Positions 49,861-58,866 of a DNA stretch of 64,000 nucleotides are shown piece after piece. Position 1 is the stretch's first letter; every line of letters begins with the position of its first letter. The notes under the pieces were generated by a model. That model was not told the DNA's origin. It did no database searches and saw only the letters and a list, made by a program, of their open reading frames with translations. Source of the DNA: Fennellomyces sp. T-0311 (Eukaryota; Mucoromycota; Mucoromycetes; Mucorales; Lichtheimiaceae); assembly GCA_025266875.1 (NCBI GenBank), contig JALLLT010000023.1, positions 1-64,000 on the forward strand. Direction: 5' to 3'. A program made the translations under genes and the position numbers.

Positions 49861-50400
49861 GGTAATAGAATTAAGCACGAGCATTGCGAGTGCAAGGTTT
49901 CGGGTTTAGAGTTGGGTTTTTGCTAGTAGTTTTTAAAATAGCAATTTTACTAATCGCCAAAGGCAATTTTGAATTGCCTTGCGAATATCTCCCTATATTA
50001 GTTACTTCACGTTGGCATTCTGCTAGGAACTAGTAGCTCTTTGAGACTTTTTATTATTTATTTATGGTACTTATAGAAAGACATTCTACCACTTTTTTTA
50101 TAGTTACGATAAAATTATTTCGATTCCTGTACCAGAAAAAAATTGACTTGGAGCTGTGAACATAAAAGGTCATAAGCTCGTACTAGCTTATTTTCTTGTT
50201 GTATGAGCGAGAACCAGATAGAACTTAGACCCGAAATTATTCTAAACAAGTAAATGCGCACACGTAACCATTTTTCATATTTAGTCGCGAATCCATATTA
50301 AAAATACCGACGAACTATTCGTCATGCAGCATCAAGTCGTAAAACTATAAAATACATGACGCAATCCTCTTCTTTAGCAGCACTTTTACCTGCTATCGTC

Positions 50401-51555
50401 ATGGTTAATTTAAGAGAGCTTGGCAGAAATACTGGTACCTTATTGAATCCACTTGGTTTAGGATGCATGAGGTATATCACGGCTTTCGAAGAAGCTACAG
50501 AAACGGAGATTAATTGACAGTTTTACATTTCAAGCATGAGCGACTTTTATGGAGCACTCAGCGAACGCAATAACGACGAGGAAAGCATTGCCGTTCTGAA
50601 TCGAGCTATTGATCTAGGCTGCACGTTCTGGGATACATCCGACATTTACGGCATGGGTGCAAACGAACGTCTCCTTGGCAAGTTTTTTGCAAGTGAAGGC
50701 AAGCGTGACCAGGTGTTTCTATGCACCAAGTTTGGTGTTTTGCGTAACGAGCGTGGTGACCTTCTGGGCTACAGCGGAAAACCAGAGTATGTTCGTCAAG
50801 CATGCGAGGCTAGTCTGAAGCGCCTCGGTATCGACACGATCGATTTGTATTATATGCACCGCATGGACCCTTATACGTAGGTCAATGGATAAAGTACAAG
50901 ATGCATCTTGCTGACAGCTTTTTATGCAGCCCCATTGAAGAAACTGTGAAGGCCTTAGCAGAGCTGGTAAAGGAAGGGAAGATTCGATACATCGGCTTGT
51001 CGGAAATGAGTGCAGATATTCTGCATCGCGCCCACAAGGTGCACCCCATTGCTGCTGTACAGATGGAATACTCGCCCTGGACTTTGTATATAGAAACTAA
51101 TGGCGTACTTGCAGCCGCACGGGAGCTCGATGTGTCGATTGTTTGCTAGTAAGTTGAGACTGCGCAAAAGAAGACATCGAGGTTAACATAATGAGCGCTT
51201 CAGCTCTCCTTTGGGACGTGGGTTTTTGACAGGTGCACTTAAATCACCGGATGATCTGTCTGCTGACGATCTGCGCCGAAGGCAGTCCCGCTTTTTGCCT
51301 GAAAACTTTTCAAAGAATCTCGATCTTGTGGGCAAGATTCAATCCATCGCGGCAAGAAAGAAAGTCTCAGCATCGGAATTGGTGCTGGCTTGGGTGTTGA
51401 GTCAGGGACAAGACTTTTTCGTAATCCCCGGCACCAAAAGATTAAAATATCTCGAGCAAAACGTTCAAGGCGGCCAGTTGGAGTTATCGAGCGACGAGGT
51501 TGCGGAAATTCGAACAATTGTGGATACAGCTGCGATCAGCGGCGGCCGATATTAA
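50401..51555 (+). CDS. Aldo/keto reductase family protein
   Basis: Four exons, 50401-50471, 50535-50876, 50930-51148 and 51204-51555, join in phase to 327 residues, the normal size for a single-domain (beta/alpha)8 aldo/keto reductase. The catalytic tetrad is visible as Asp and Tyr in FWDTSDIYG, Lys in CTKFG and His in [12 protein letters not shown]-binding segments include [21 protein letters not shown] and [16 protein letters not shown]. The closest general type is the YakC/AKR13-like group (pyridoxal reductase or auxin-induced-protein-like). The exact carbonyl substrate cannot be read from the sequence. Neighbours give no metabolic clue. Confidence 0.92.
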
Positions 51556-52206
51556 GTTGGATAGAATATCGAGAATAAATGTAGTTTACTACATCACTGC
51601 TGTCGTCCATATATATTTGCTTCATGTATTGAAGTTTCAGATCCACTTGGGATTATATTTACTAAAACTTTTCGACGAAACTCATCCAATGCGAGCGGCA
51701 GCTTCATCTCACAAAGGATGCCGGATGATTGCAGAAGTTGTGCGCACATTGCTGCCATTGATTGGCGCAATCATCCAAACCAACACGCCAAAACTTGCAG
51801 ACCGGAGATACAGCAACCCATGTCGCTAGCTACAGACAGTCCAAAATATAAATCATACCAACCATCTGCGACAGAAAAAAAAGACAGCTCCAGGAAAAAA
51901 AAATTTTTGTAACTCTGTCTCTTTATTTCCAATTCCTCATAACATTGCTCACACCACCATACTCGCTCTTTCCGCTCCCTTTCAGCTGCAAGACACCAAC
52001 ATATTCTCATACCAATTCGTGCCCCCCGAGACGACGACAGCCGATGCATAACAACCGCAATCTAACATACTCTATGGCGCCGCTGCACCGACAAAAAAAC
52101 TCCCCAGCATAACGCATATCCCTCGCAACACACAATACTACGTTCGTTTTGTTGTAAAAAAAGTTTAAAAAATGTCGAGAGGAAAATGCGTTTACGATAT
52201 CTCAAC
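51556..52206. other. Intergenic, no gene seen
   Basis: 3' region of the aldo/keto reductase, then an AT-rich stretch with A runs at about 51888-51905 and 52156-52172. A T run (A on the plus strand) beyond the tRNA 3' end could serve as its Pol III terminator. No coding motif is seen. Confidence 0.45.
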
Positions 52207-52278
52207 GGGCTGAACCGGGACTCGAACCCGGGACCTCACGCATCCGAAGCGTGAATGATACCACTACACCATCCAGCC
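52207..52278 (-). tRNA. tRNA-Pro (anticodon CGG)
   Basis: The minus strand starts GGCTGGATGGTGTAGTGG and ends in a T-arm GGTCCCGGGTTCGAGTCCCG followed by an acceptor strand that pairs over seven positions. The A box (TGGTGTAGTGG) and B box (GGTTCGAGTCC) are present. The anticodon stem CACGC/GCGTG encloses the loop TTCGGAT, giving anticodon CGG. There is no intron. The position of the discriminator base is the only uncertainty at the 3' end. Confidence 0.93.
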
Positions 52279-52463
52279 TAGTATGCTGGGCATACTATGT
52301 AGTCTCTTTTCAGGTCGCATGCATATCACGTGATCTTAAATAGCATTTTATTATATCCACAACATAGTTGTAACTTATGCATCATTTACTCTTATTTGCT
52401 TATTGACAATGGATTACTTTTATTTTCCGATTTATAGCCATATCTCTGCCTTAATATATATTT

Positions 52464-52737
52464 TGTGTTATCTGGTTGAATGTAAGTGATAGTAGGAATA
52501 TAAAGACAAATAGGAATCCTTTGAGACACGGATTTATTCTGAAGATCAGATCTCGTTCTACTATCCATTCAATAAAGCTTATATACTATTCTACTGCTAT
52601 TGTACTATGTGGTACAGGTACGTAGTACCATCCATGATTCTGAATGCTTATTCAGCTGAGTGCAATTCTTGGTATTTGAATTCTTATCCGGGCTTAACTC
52701 CTTAACACCTTCTCGGTCTTAACTCCTGGACACCACA
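52464..52737 (-). repeat. 3' LTR of the chromovirus
   Basis: 274 bp, identical to the other LTR except at two positions (an A/G near base 22 and a T/C in the AATTCTYGG segment). It is preceded on the plus strand by the TATTT duplication. Confidence 0.95.
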
Positions 52738-52777
52738 TTTGCCCCCTCTAGGCTCTTTATTGCCTTTAGAAAAGCGT

Positions 52778-55700
52778 CTAAGCTTTGACAATAGGTGTAT
52801 TACGAAAGTTGTACTTTCGTTTTTTAACGCTTTGATTCTTTTGTTCGCGTCTTCTCTTTGTTTGTGGTTTAGTCTTCTTGGGCGTGGAGTTCTTGTTCTG
52901 AGGTATTTCACTGGAGTTCAAACCCCTTCTTTTCCAGTACTTGGTAACGAAAGTAGGATCACTGAAATTCTGTGGTGGCTCCCATGTATCATCACTTTCG
53001 TCATAACCTGTCCATCTAACACGGTAAAGAAAATTACCATTATGTTCTTTATGATCTACAATGTTCTCTACATCGTAAATTTCATCTACAGGCACGCCTT
53101 CGACCTTTTGGACTGGTTTCATCTGTTCTGGTGAAAAATTTCTTCCAGCAAGCTTTCCTTCATAATCTTCTAAGGAATATGATCCGCCTCTAGTACGGCT
53201 GATCACTTTGTATGGTCCTTTATAGCGAGGATCCATCTTGCCGGTCATCTCTGGCACTCTAATCATGACATAGTCTCCTGGTTTGTATTCTACAATCTTG
53301 TGTGTTCTATTGAATCTTTCTTCTTGCTTCTTGTTCACGTTTTTCGTTCTTTCTCCGATTGCGGGGAAGACAATCTGCTTCATATAATCTATTCTTTTCT
53401 GTAACTCTTCTTGGCTAACTGGTTCGACGTCTGGATCTTCTCTGTAATCTTTAAAGTCATTTAACTTTCTTGCAAACATTAATGAAAATGGTGGAGTGTT
53501 ATGACGTGTGGAAACATTTGCGTTGATCGCTAGTTGTACCGAGGGTACTACTTTGTCCCAGTCTAACGTAGCTCCTCTGATCATCTTCTTGATGACGATG
53601 GTTGCCTTTTGTACCCATCTTTCTGCAGTACCATTTGCGCGCGGGTGATATGGAACGACTAGTCTATGTTCGAATCTGGAGTGTCTGGCAAATCTTTTCA
53701 TCAGATCATTGACGAACTCAGTGCCGTTATCTGATTGGAGAACTTTTGGTAATCCAAAATCGCAGAAAATCTGAACCAGTGTCTTCACTATAGTGTCTGC
53801 TGTTTTATCCGGCAGTGGTCTCAGAATGCAAAATCTGGTCGCAATATCTACTAAAACCATCAGGTATCTGTTACCCGTTATAGACTTGTCAAACGTCGCC
53901 AAATCAATAGCAAGATGATCAAACGGTCCATCTGCTGTGATCGTTCTTAAAGGATGATATCCTTTCTGCGCAATATTAAACTTCTGGCACTCTCGACAGG
54001 ACATAACCAAATCTACCGCGTCTTTCTTTATGTTCGGCCAATGTAACCCATTGTTGTGTAGGGCTTGCACTATGGCATTTGCACCAAAGTGACCAAATAA
54101 GTGTGCTTTCTCTAGCAACTCTTTTCTCTCTAAAGTCGGCGGTTCAATTGTGTTTGCTTCTATTGAGGCAGCTCTGCTGTATCCATCTGTGGACTCTTCT
54201 TCTTCTTCTTCTGTTTCAGCTTCTTCTTTATGCTCCGTCAGAGCACTTCCCCCCTCCGAAGAGGCAACGACATCTTCATGGAACAGTCGTGATAAGCTGT
54301 CAGGAAGTCCATTCTGTTTTCCGGGAATATGGATAACCTCAAAATCATAATCAAATAATGTGTCGTACCAATTGGTTAACATATGATTCAAGTGCTTTTG
54401 TCTGTGTATGTAAATGAGAGCTTTGTGATCTGTATAAAGCGTGAACTCATTACCCCATAGGTATGTATGGAACTTCTTGAATGCAAAAATCACTGCACAC
54501 AATTCTTTCTTGGTGACCATATATGACCGTTCTGACTTGGTCAAGGCTCTAGCCATGAATGATATGATGTGCTTCTTGTTATCGTACTTCTGGTACAAAA
54601 CAGTGGAAATGCCTACATTGGAAGCATCCGTAGCAACATGGAATCTCTTGGTCATATCTGGGAAGCTCAAAAGGGGTGCATGGAATAATGCATGCTTGAG
54701 TCTCTCAAAAGCATCTTGATGTTTCTGTGTCCATTGACTCTCTACGTCAGTTGAATATCTCAATTCATCTAATGGATTTGTGATATCTGAAATATATGGG
54801 ATATGTTGGCGGAAATAATTGATGAAGCCTAAATAGGACATCACTTCTTTGGCGGTGCGTGGTACTGGCCAACTCTGAGCATTGACAACGCGTCTTCTGT
54901 CTAAGGAATGACCATTCTGATCGATCCTGAATCCCAATAGATATACACTCTGCTGCATAAAATAGCACTTCTGTGGCTGTAAAATCAGATTCGCGTCCGT
55001 CAAACGATCGATCACAGTCGAAACGTGGTAGGCATGCTCTCCAATACTCTTTGAGTGTACCAAAATATCGTCTACGAAAATGGTAACCCATGGTAAATCT
55101 CCCAGTATCTTGTCCATGGTTCTCTGAAACCGTGCACTCAGGAACTTCAATCCAAAACATGATCCACGATGCATGTATCTCTTTGAATCTGGTCCTGTGA
55201 AAGCGAGTTTGTGTCTATGCTCTTTTCGAATCGGGAATCTGGTGAACGCGAGTGCTAAATCTAGCTTTGTAAAGACTCTTGAACCGTTCAATCTGTCGAA
55301 GACTTGCTGCAGTGTTGGACTACAGTATTTGTCGTTCTTCTGATACTGGTTGATCATTCTGACGTCAAGACAAATTCTGAATTTGGTAAAATTTCCATCT
55401 TCATCGCGTTTCTTAGCAACGGTGAGTGGATTGTTCCAACGGTTGTCTTCATCCGGAGGAATTTCTACAATTGTTCTGTCGTCGAGCCATTTCTGAATTT
55501 GTTCTTGTACAGCAGGTTTCGCTTTGTGCGGAATGTCGTACTGTCTGCGATGGCACACAATGCCTTCTGGTGTTGGAATGGAAACCAGTGCTTCTGGCAA
55601 TGGGCAAAGTTTTGTCTTGTCTACCAACGCGTTTTTCTCCAGGCTCGATTTGATCAATCTGTGAAATGTGGCTTGCTCTTTCTCAGTCCCGGCAGGTGAC

Positions 55701-57397
55701 TCATTTGGAATAACCGAATCATCTATCTCCGGTTCCTTTTCTTCTTTCAAACCGTCTTTCCAGGTTGAAGCAAGTCCAGTATAGCCAATGCCCAAATCGT
55801 TGAAAAGGTCTTTTCCAATGCTTGCTGGGTGGCCTCTTGTGATTCTCATGACTTCAAATTGGTACTTCACACTTCTGTTATTGTGCCATATCTCTAAAGG
55901 CTCTGTAATACCAATTCTTTTACTCTTCTTATCTGCACTTGCAAGTGAAATATGACCATCTGTTGGCAGCACACGAATATTCTCTTTATTACAAAAATTG
56001 TAATCTACTGCGCTAAACGTGGCGCCTCCGTCCACAAGAGCAACCAAACGGCGACCTCCTATGGTGACAAAAGTGAGAGTTTCGTCCTCTTGGTCAGTGA
56101 TCTCATCTTTTTTCTCTTCTTTCTTCTGTGACTTACAAGGCAAGGCATCTTCTGTGGACGAATCCACGACTCTATGAGCCGCACGGCTCGTTCTCTGATT
56201 GTTGCTTCTTACAACAGGCGACAGGGGAATGCCCTTTGCGATCTTATATGCGTCACAACGGTGACCTGGCTGTCTCGGACCACGGCAATACTTGCACGTA
56301 TTTGGGTCGTACTGACCGCGGCGCTGCTGGTTGGCCGGGTTGTGAATGGAGGCAGACGTGCCCGGCACAAACACACGAGGACGACGACTGGCGGGCTGGT
56401 TGGGCTCTTCCTCTCTTGGTCGCTTGCTGCTTTCGGGTGCGTTGAGCTGCAAGCTCGCAACATACGTCACCATATCCTGCAAGGACACTTTCAACAAATC
56501 ATTGCCGAATTTGGTCGAGGCCAGGGCGTACACATCGTTCTTGTTCTCGAGCGACGACAACAGGGCAACGTTCATGACGCGCGGGTACTTGTCAAGGCCG
56601 GACTCGATACACCTCTGGTGGAACTTGCGTACGTAATGGGCCACCTTCTCGTTGCGTCTCTGCCGCATGTGGAGTACCGACTCCATCGTCTTCAGCTGCT
56701 GCTCCGGAGTGTCGTATTGGTCGATGATCTTGCAGCGAAGTTCATCCCAGGTAATGTCCGGATTCTTCTGGAGCTCGCCGTCCAACCAGATCGACTGGAC
56801 GTCGTTCAAGCACTTTGGAAGGAGTCTTGCCCAGGTCTTCTCCACTTGGAAATTGGCGGAACGGACTTCTGCCTCGAACTTGTTCAGAAAACGCTCCGTC
56901 GAAATGTGGGTGGCCTTGGTGGGATGCCACGTCTCCGCACCCACGATCTGCAGAGCAGGCAAGTCTTTCGGCACAAAATGGCTGAAGCTATCCGACTCAG
57001 CTTTGGCGGCGGCAGCATTCTTGGCTGCAATTTCTTGATGAGTTAAAAACTCATTGCAGGTAGGGAACCTCTCACGGCAGACCTCTCTGTAGTCTGTGAC
57101 GTCCTTCTTGGCTGCCATTACCTCTTGAAGGAGCTTGGCTTTGGTGGCGGCGTCTTTCTTGTCAGCGACGGCCTCTTGGTAAGCAGCATCGGCTTCTTCG
57201 AAGATCTCCTGAAGACCTCGGAACGTAGTCAAGGACTTGGCGTAAAAGGGTGCATCTTGGATCGACAAGTTCTCCATATCCAGTTCCATGTGGTCGGCTA
57301 CCTCGGGGGTCATATCTTTTCCGGACTGTTGGCCTTGGTCCTGGATGTCCTTGCCGGTAAGCTCGGTCTTCTTGATAATCTCGGGAGTAGGTGACAT
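52778..57397 (-). CDS. Gag-Pol polyprotein with chromodomain integrase (Ty3/Gypsy)
   Basis: One open frame of 1539 residues, starting 33 bases inside the 5' LTR. Order: Gag capsid-like region (about 150-320), a variant zinc knuckle CKYCRGPRQPGHRC (368-381), and aspartic protease with LVDGGAT (Asp456). Reverse transcriptase follows, with KLDLALAF and FVDDILVH (Asp776-777), then RNase H (VATDASN, Asp924). Integrase has an HHCC zinc site (His1099, His1103, Cys1134, Cys1137) and catalytic Asp1165, Asp1223 and Glu1259, the D,D-35-E spacing. A C-terminal chromodomain lies at about 1440-1490 (YDVENIVDHKEHNGNFLYRVRWTGY), followed by a basic tail. The knuckle departs from the usual CX2CX4HX4C spacing. 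A single frame without a gag/pol shift resembles fungal chromoviruses of the Tf1 type. No disabling mutation is seen. Confidence 0.95.
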   Translation of the reverse strand: MSPTPEIIKKTELTGKDIQDQGQQSGKDMTPEVADHMELDMENLSIQDAPFYAKSLTTFRGLQEIFEEADAAYQEAVADKKDAATKAKLLQEVMAAKKDVTDYREVCRERFPTCNEFLTHQEIAAKNAAAAKAESDSFSHFVPKDLPALQIVGAETWHPTKATHISTERFLNKFEAEVRSANFQVEKTWARLLPKCLNDVQSIWLDGELQKNPDITWDELRCKIIDQYDTPEQQLKTMESVLHMRQRRNEKVAHYVRKFHQRCIESGLDKYPRVMNVALLSSLENKNDVYALASTKFGNDLLKVSLQDMVTYVASLQLNAPESSKRPREEEPNQPASRRPRVFVPGTSASIHNPANQQRRGQYDPNTCKYCRGPRQPGHRCDAYKIAKGIPLSPVVRSNNQRTSRAAHRVVDSSTEDALPCKSQKKEEKKDEITDQEDETLTFVTIGGRRLVALVDGGATFSAVDYNFCNKENIRVLPTDGHISLASADKKSKRIGITEPLEIWHNNRSVKYQFEVMRITRGHPASIGKDLFNDLGIGYTGLASTWKDGLKEEKEPEIDDSVIPNESPAGTEKEQATFHRLIKSSLEKNALVDKTKLCPLPEALVSIPTPEGIVCHRRQYDIPHKAKPAVQEQIQKWLDDRTIVEIPPDEDNRWNNPLTVAKKRDEDGNFTKFRICLDVRMINQYQKNDKYCSPTLQQVFDRLNGSRVFTKLDLALAFTRFPIRKEHRHKLAFTGPDSKRYMHRGSCFGLKFLSARFQRTMDKILGDLPWVTIFVDDILVHSKSIGEHAYHVSTVIDRLTDANLILQPQKCYFMQQSVYLLGFRIDQNGHSLDRRRVVNAQSWPVPRTAKEVMSYLGFINYFRQHIPYISDITNPLDELRYSTDVESQWTQKHQDAFERLKHALFHAPLLSFPDMTKRFHVATDASNVGISTVLYQKYDNKKHIISFMARALTKSERSYMVTKKELCAVIFAFKKFHTYLWGNEFTLYTDHKALIYIHRQKHLNHMLTNWYDTLFDYDFEVIHIPGKQNGLPDSLSRLFHEDVVASSEGGSALTEHKEEAETEEEEEESTDGYSRAASIEANTIEPPTLERKELLEKAHLFGHFGANAIVQALHNNGLHWPNIKKDAVDLVMSCRECQKFNIAQKGYHPLRTITADGPFDHLAIDLATFDKSITGNRYLMVLVDIATRFCILRPLPDKTADTIVKTLVQIFCDFGLPKVLQSDNGTEFVNDLMKRFARHSRFEHRLVVPYHPRANGTAERWVQKATIVIKKMIRGATLDWDKVVPSVQLAINANVSTRHNTPPFSLMFARKLNDFKDYREDPDVEPVSQEELQKRIDYMKQIVFPAIGERTKNVNKKQEERFNRTHKIVEYKPGDYVMIRVPEMTGKMDPRYKGPYKVISRTRGGSYSLEDYEGKLAGRNFSPEQMKPVQKVEGVPVDEIYDVENIVDHKEHNGNFLYRVRWTGYDESDDTWEPPQNFSDPTFVTKYWKRRGLNSSEIPQNKNSTPKKTKPQTKRRREQKNQSVKKRKYNFRNTPIVKA

Positions 57398-57429
57398 GGT
57401 AATAGTAAGGTGAATTCAAAGGAAAAAAA

Positions 57430-57703
57430 TGTGTTATCTGGTTGAATGTAGGTGATAGTAGGAATATAAAGACAAATAGGAATCCTTTGAGACACGGATT
57501 TATTCTGAAGATCAGATCTCGTTCTACTATCCATTCAATAAAGCTTATATACTATTCTACTGCTATTGTACTATGTGGTACAGGTACGTAGTACCATCCA
57601 TGATTCTGAATGCTTATTCAGCTGAGTGCAATTCTCGGTATTTGAATTCTTATCCGGGCTTAACTCCTTAACACCTTCTCGGTCTTAACTCCTGGACACC
57701 ACA
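57430..57703 (-). repeat. 5' LTR of the chromovirus
   Basis: 274 bp, with TG...CA ends, followed on the plus strand by TATTT. In transcript orientation it begins TGTGGTGTCC. A GAATTCAAA motif about 55 bases in is complementary to TTTGAATTC just inside the internal region. Confidence 0.95.
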
Positions 57704-57770
57704 TATTTATTATTATAATTTACATATCTTAATAAAATCTATATAACTTAGGTATGATATTTAATAATAG

Positions 57771-58326
57771 TGTGGTATTGCTTAAATAAAGAAAGGCTTT
57801 CGAATGACGAGACCAAAAATAAGATAATGTTTTATTAAGGAAAACTGCTCTCTATTTATGCTGTTGATGAGTTCAGGATGAAGAAGGCAGATGCTTTATC
57901 TAATAAACTTGTGATCCATGTTATTGCCAACTGTCGTATCCTGACATACTAGTCATCTATTGTCTACAGACCTTTCCATCTCAGCCTTTGTTACATCCGT
58001 TCCTTTATTTCGACATCAACAACCGCACAGTTATCTATTGGCCTGTTCACTGGCTCGTGTGTCAGTGAGACCTTGATCTGGGTTCAGACTTCAAGAAGGA
58101 CCATTCACGTTAACTCAGTCTCTGCATGATTATCCGCTCCTTCGTAATAAGGCAGTATGGTCATTAGGGATTATGGCGATAACACGGATTCGGCTCTGAT
58201 AGAAAAGCATTCACCTTCTCCGTCCCGACTCATCATCATTATAAATAGAGAGTAGTTCTCTTCAATAAAACATTATCTTATTTTTTGGTCTCATCATTTG
58301 AAGCTTTCCAATTGAGCAATACCACA
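57771..58326. mobile_element. 556-bp element with long terminal inverted repeats
   Basis: The left end TGTGGTATTGCT and the right end AGCAATACCACA are perfect inverse complements. The inverse similarity continues inward for roughly 125 bp on each side (57771 to about 57900 and about 58205 to 58326), with small mismatches. The interior has no coding frame of note. No clear target duplication flanks it. It is best described as a non-autonomous TIR (MITE- or foldback-like) element. Related sequence occurs at about 1485-1845 and, inverted, at 58332-58506. Confidence 0.65.
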
Positions 58327-58331
58327 CCAAC

Positions 58332-58506
58332 TTTCATATGATCTTGCCTTATAGATGAAGGAGCTGAAGAACAAATAGAATCAAGTTAAAGGAGTTGCCT
58401 TACAATTGGTAAACCCGAATCAAAGTTGCACATAAGAGCAAATAAGGCAATTGATAACCATACAGTTGTTGATGTTGTAATGACAGCAGATATAGCATAA
58501 AGAAAG
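58332..58506 (-). repeat. Inverted fragment of the same repeat family
   Basis: This segment is the reverse complement of about 1485-1686, with only scattered mismatches and lacking the extra 26-base duplication seen there. It lies immediately beside the TIR element. Homology stops at 58506, where the second retroelement seems to begin. Confidence 0.7.
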
Positions 58507-58866
58507 TGTGATATTCAATAGTAGTAAAAGACAGGTAAGTAACAAGACTCAAGTAATGACTGATTTATTTCATATGTTGAATCATCACTTTAAATAATAA
58601 AAGCTTATTCTCGAGAGGTTGGATCATTGATATGGTTGTAAGGCACATGAACTGCTGTGGTAACTAGGGTTATGTGGGTGTCGTATCCAGTGGTATCGGG
58701 AGACAAATGAGTTGTATCTGGTGTAACATGCGGTAGCTTAAGAATAGACTATTTTCAATTTGTGTTTCTCTCTCTCTTTTCCGGAATAAATCTCTCCTAT
58801 AAAGAGTCTCACGAATTACTTCGTCCATACACACACCTAAACACACCAAACACTTCATTTTTTTTC

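Larger units (their letters stand above)
48435..50400. other. Intergenic with telomere-like motifs and a minisatellite
   Basis: No gene is seen. Degenerate TTAGGG/TTTAGGG motifs occur at 49110-49136 and 49577-49622, and the minisatellite at about 49630-49860 is listed separately. The last 200 bp are AT-rich and should hold the aldo/keto reductase promoter. Confidence 0.5.
52464..57703 (-). mobile_element. Full-length Ty3/Gypsy chromovirus retrotransposon
   Basis: A 5240-bp element is bounded by 274-bp LTRs (52464-52737 and 57430-57703), with TG...CA ends. It is flanked by a 5-bp target duplication TATTT (52459-52463 and 57704-57708). It is transcribed on the minus strand, with one uninterrupted gag-pol frame. 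A polypurine tract (AGAGGGGGCAAA on the minus strand) abuts the 3' LTR at 52738-52750. The two LTRs differ at only two positions, which implies a recent insertion. I find no standard tRNA primer-binding site next to the 5' LTR. A self-priming mechanism is possible (see findings). All pieces needed for autonomy appear present. Confidence 0.95.
57709..58866. other. Repeat-filled junction between the two retroelements
   Basis: Apart from about 60 bp of AT-rich sequence after the TATTT duplication, this stretch consists of the TIR element, the inverted repeat fragment and the presumed 5' end of the degenerate Gypsy element. No host gene is present. Confidence 0.6.

Noticed and set aside
49566..49909. 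Long open frames on both strands encoding His/Pro/Thr or Cys/Gly/Val repeats
   Set aside because: They arise from a 15-bp tandem repeat, whose period is a multiple of three. There is no start context, splice signal or unique sequence.
56174..57046. 290-residue plus-strand frame opposite the chromovirus gag
   Set aside because: It is the antisense shadow of the gag-pol frame and has no recognisable domain.
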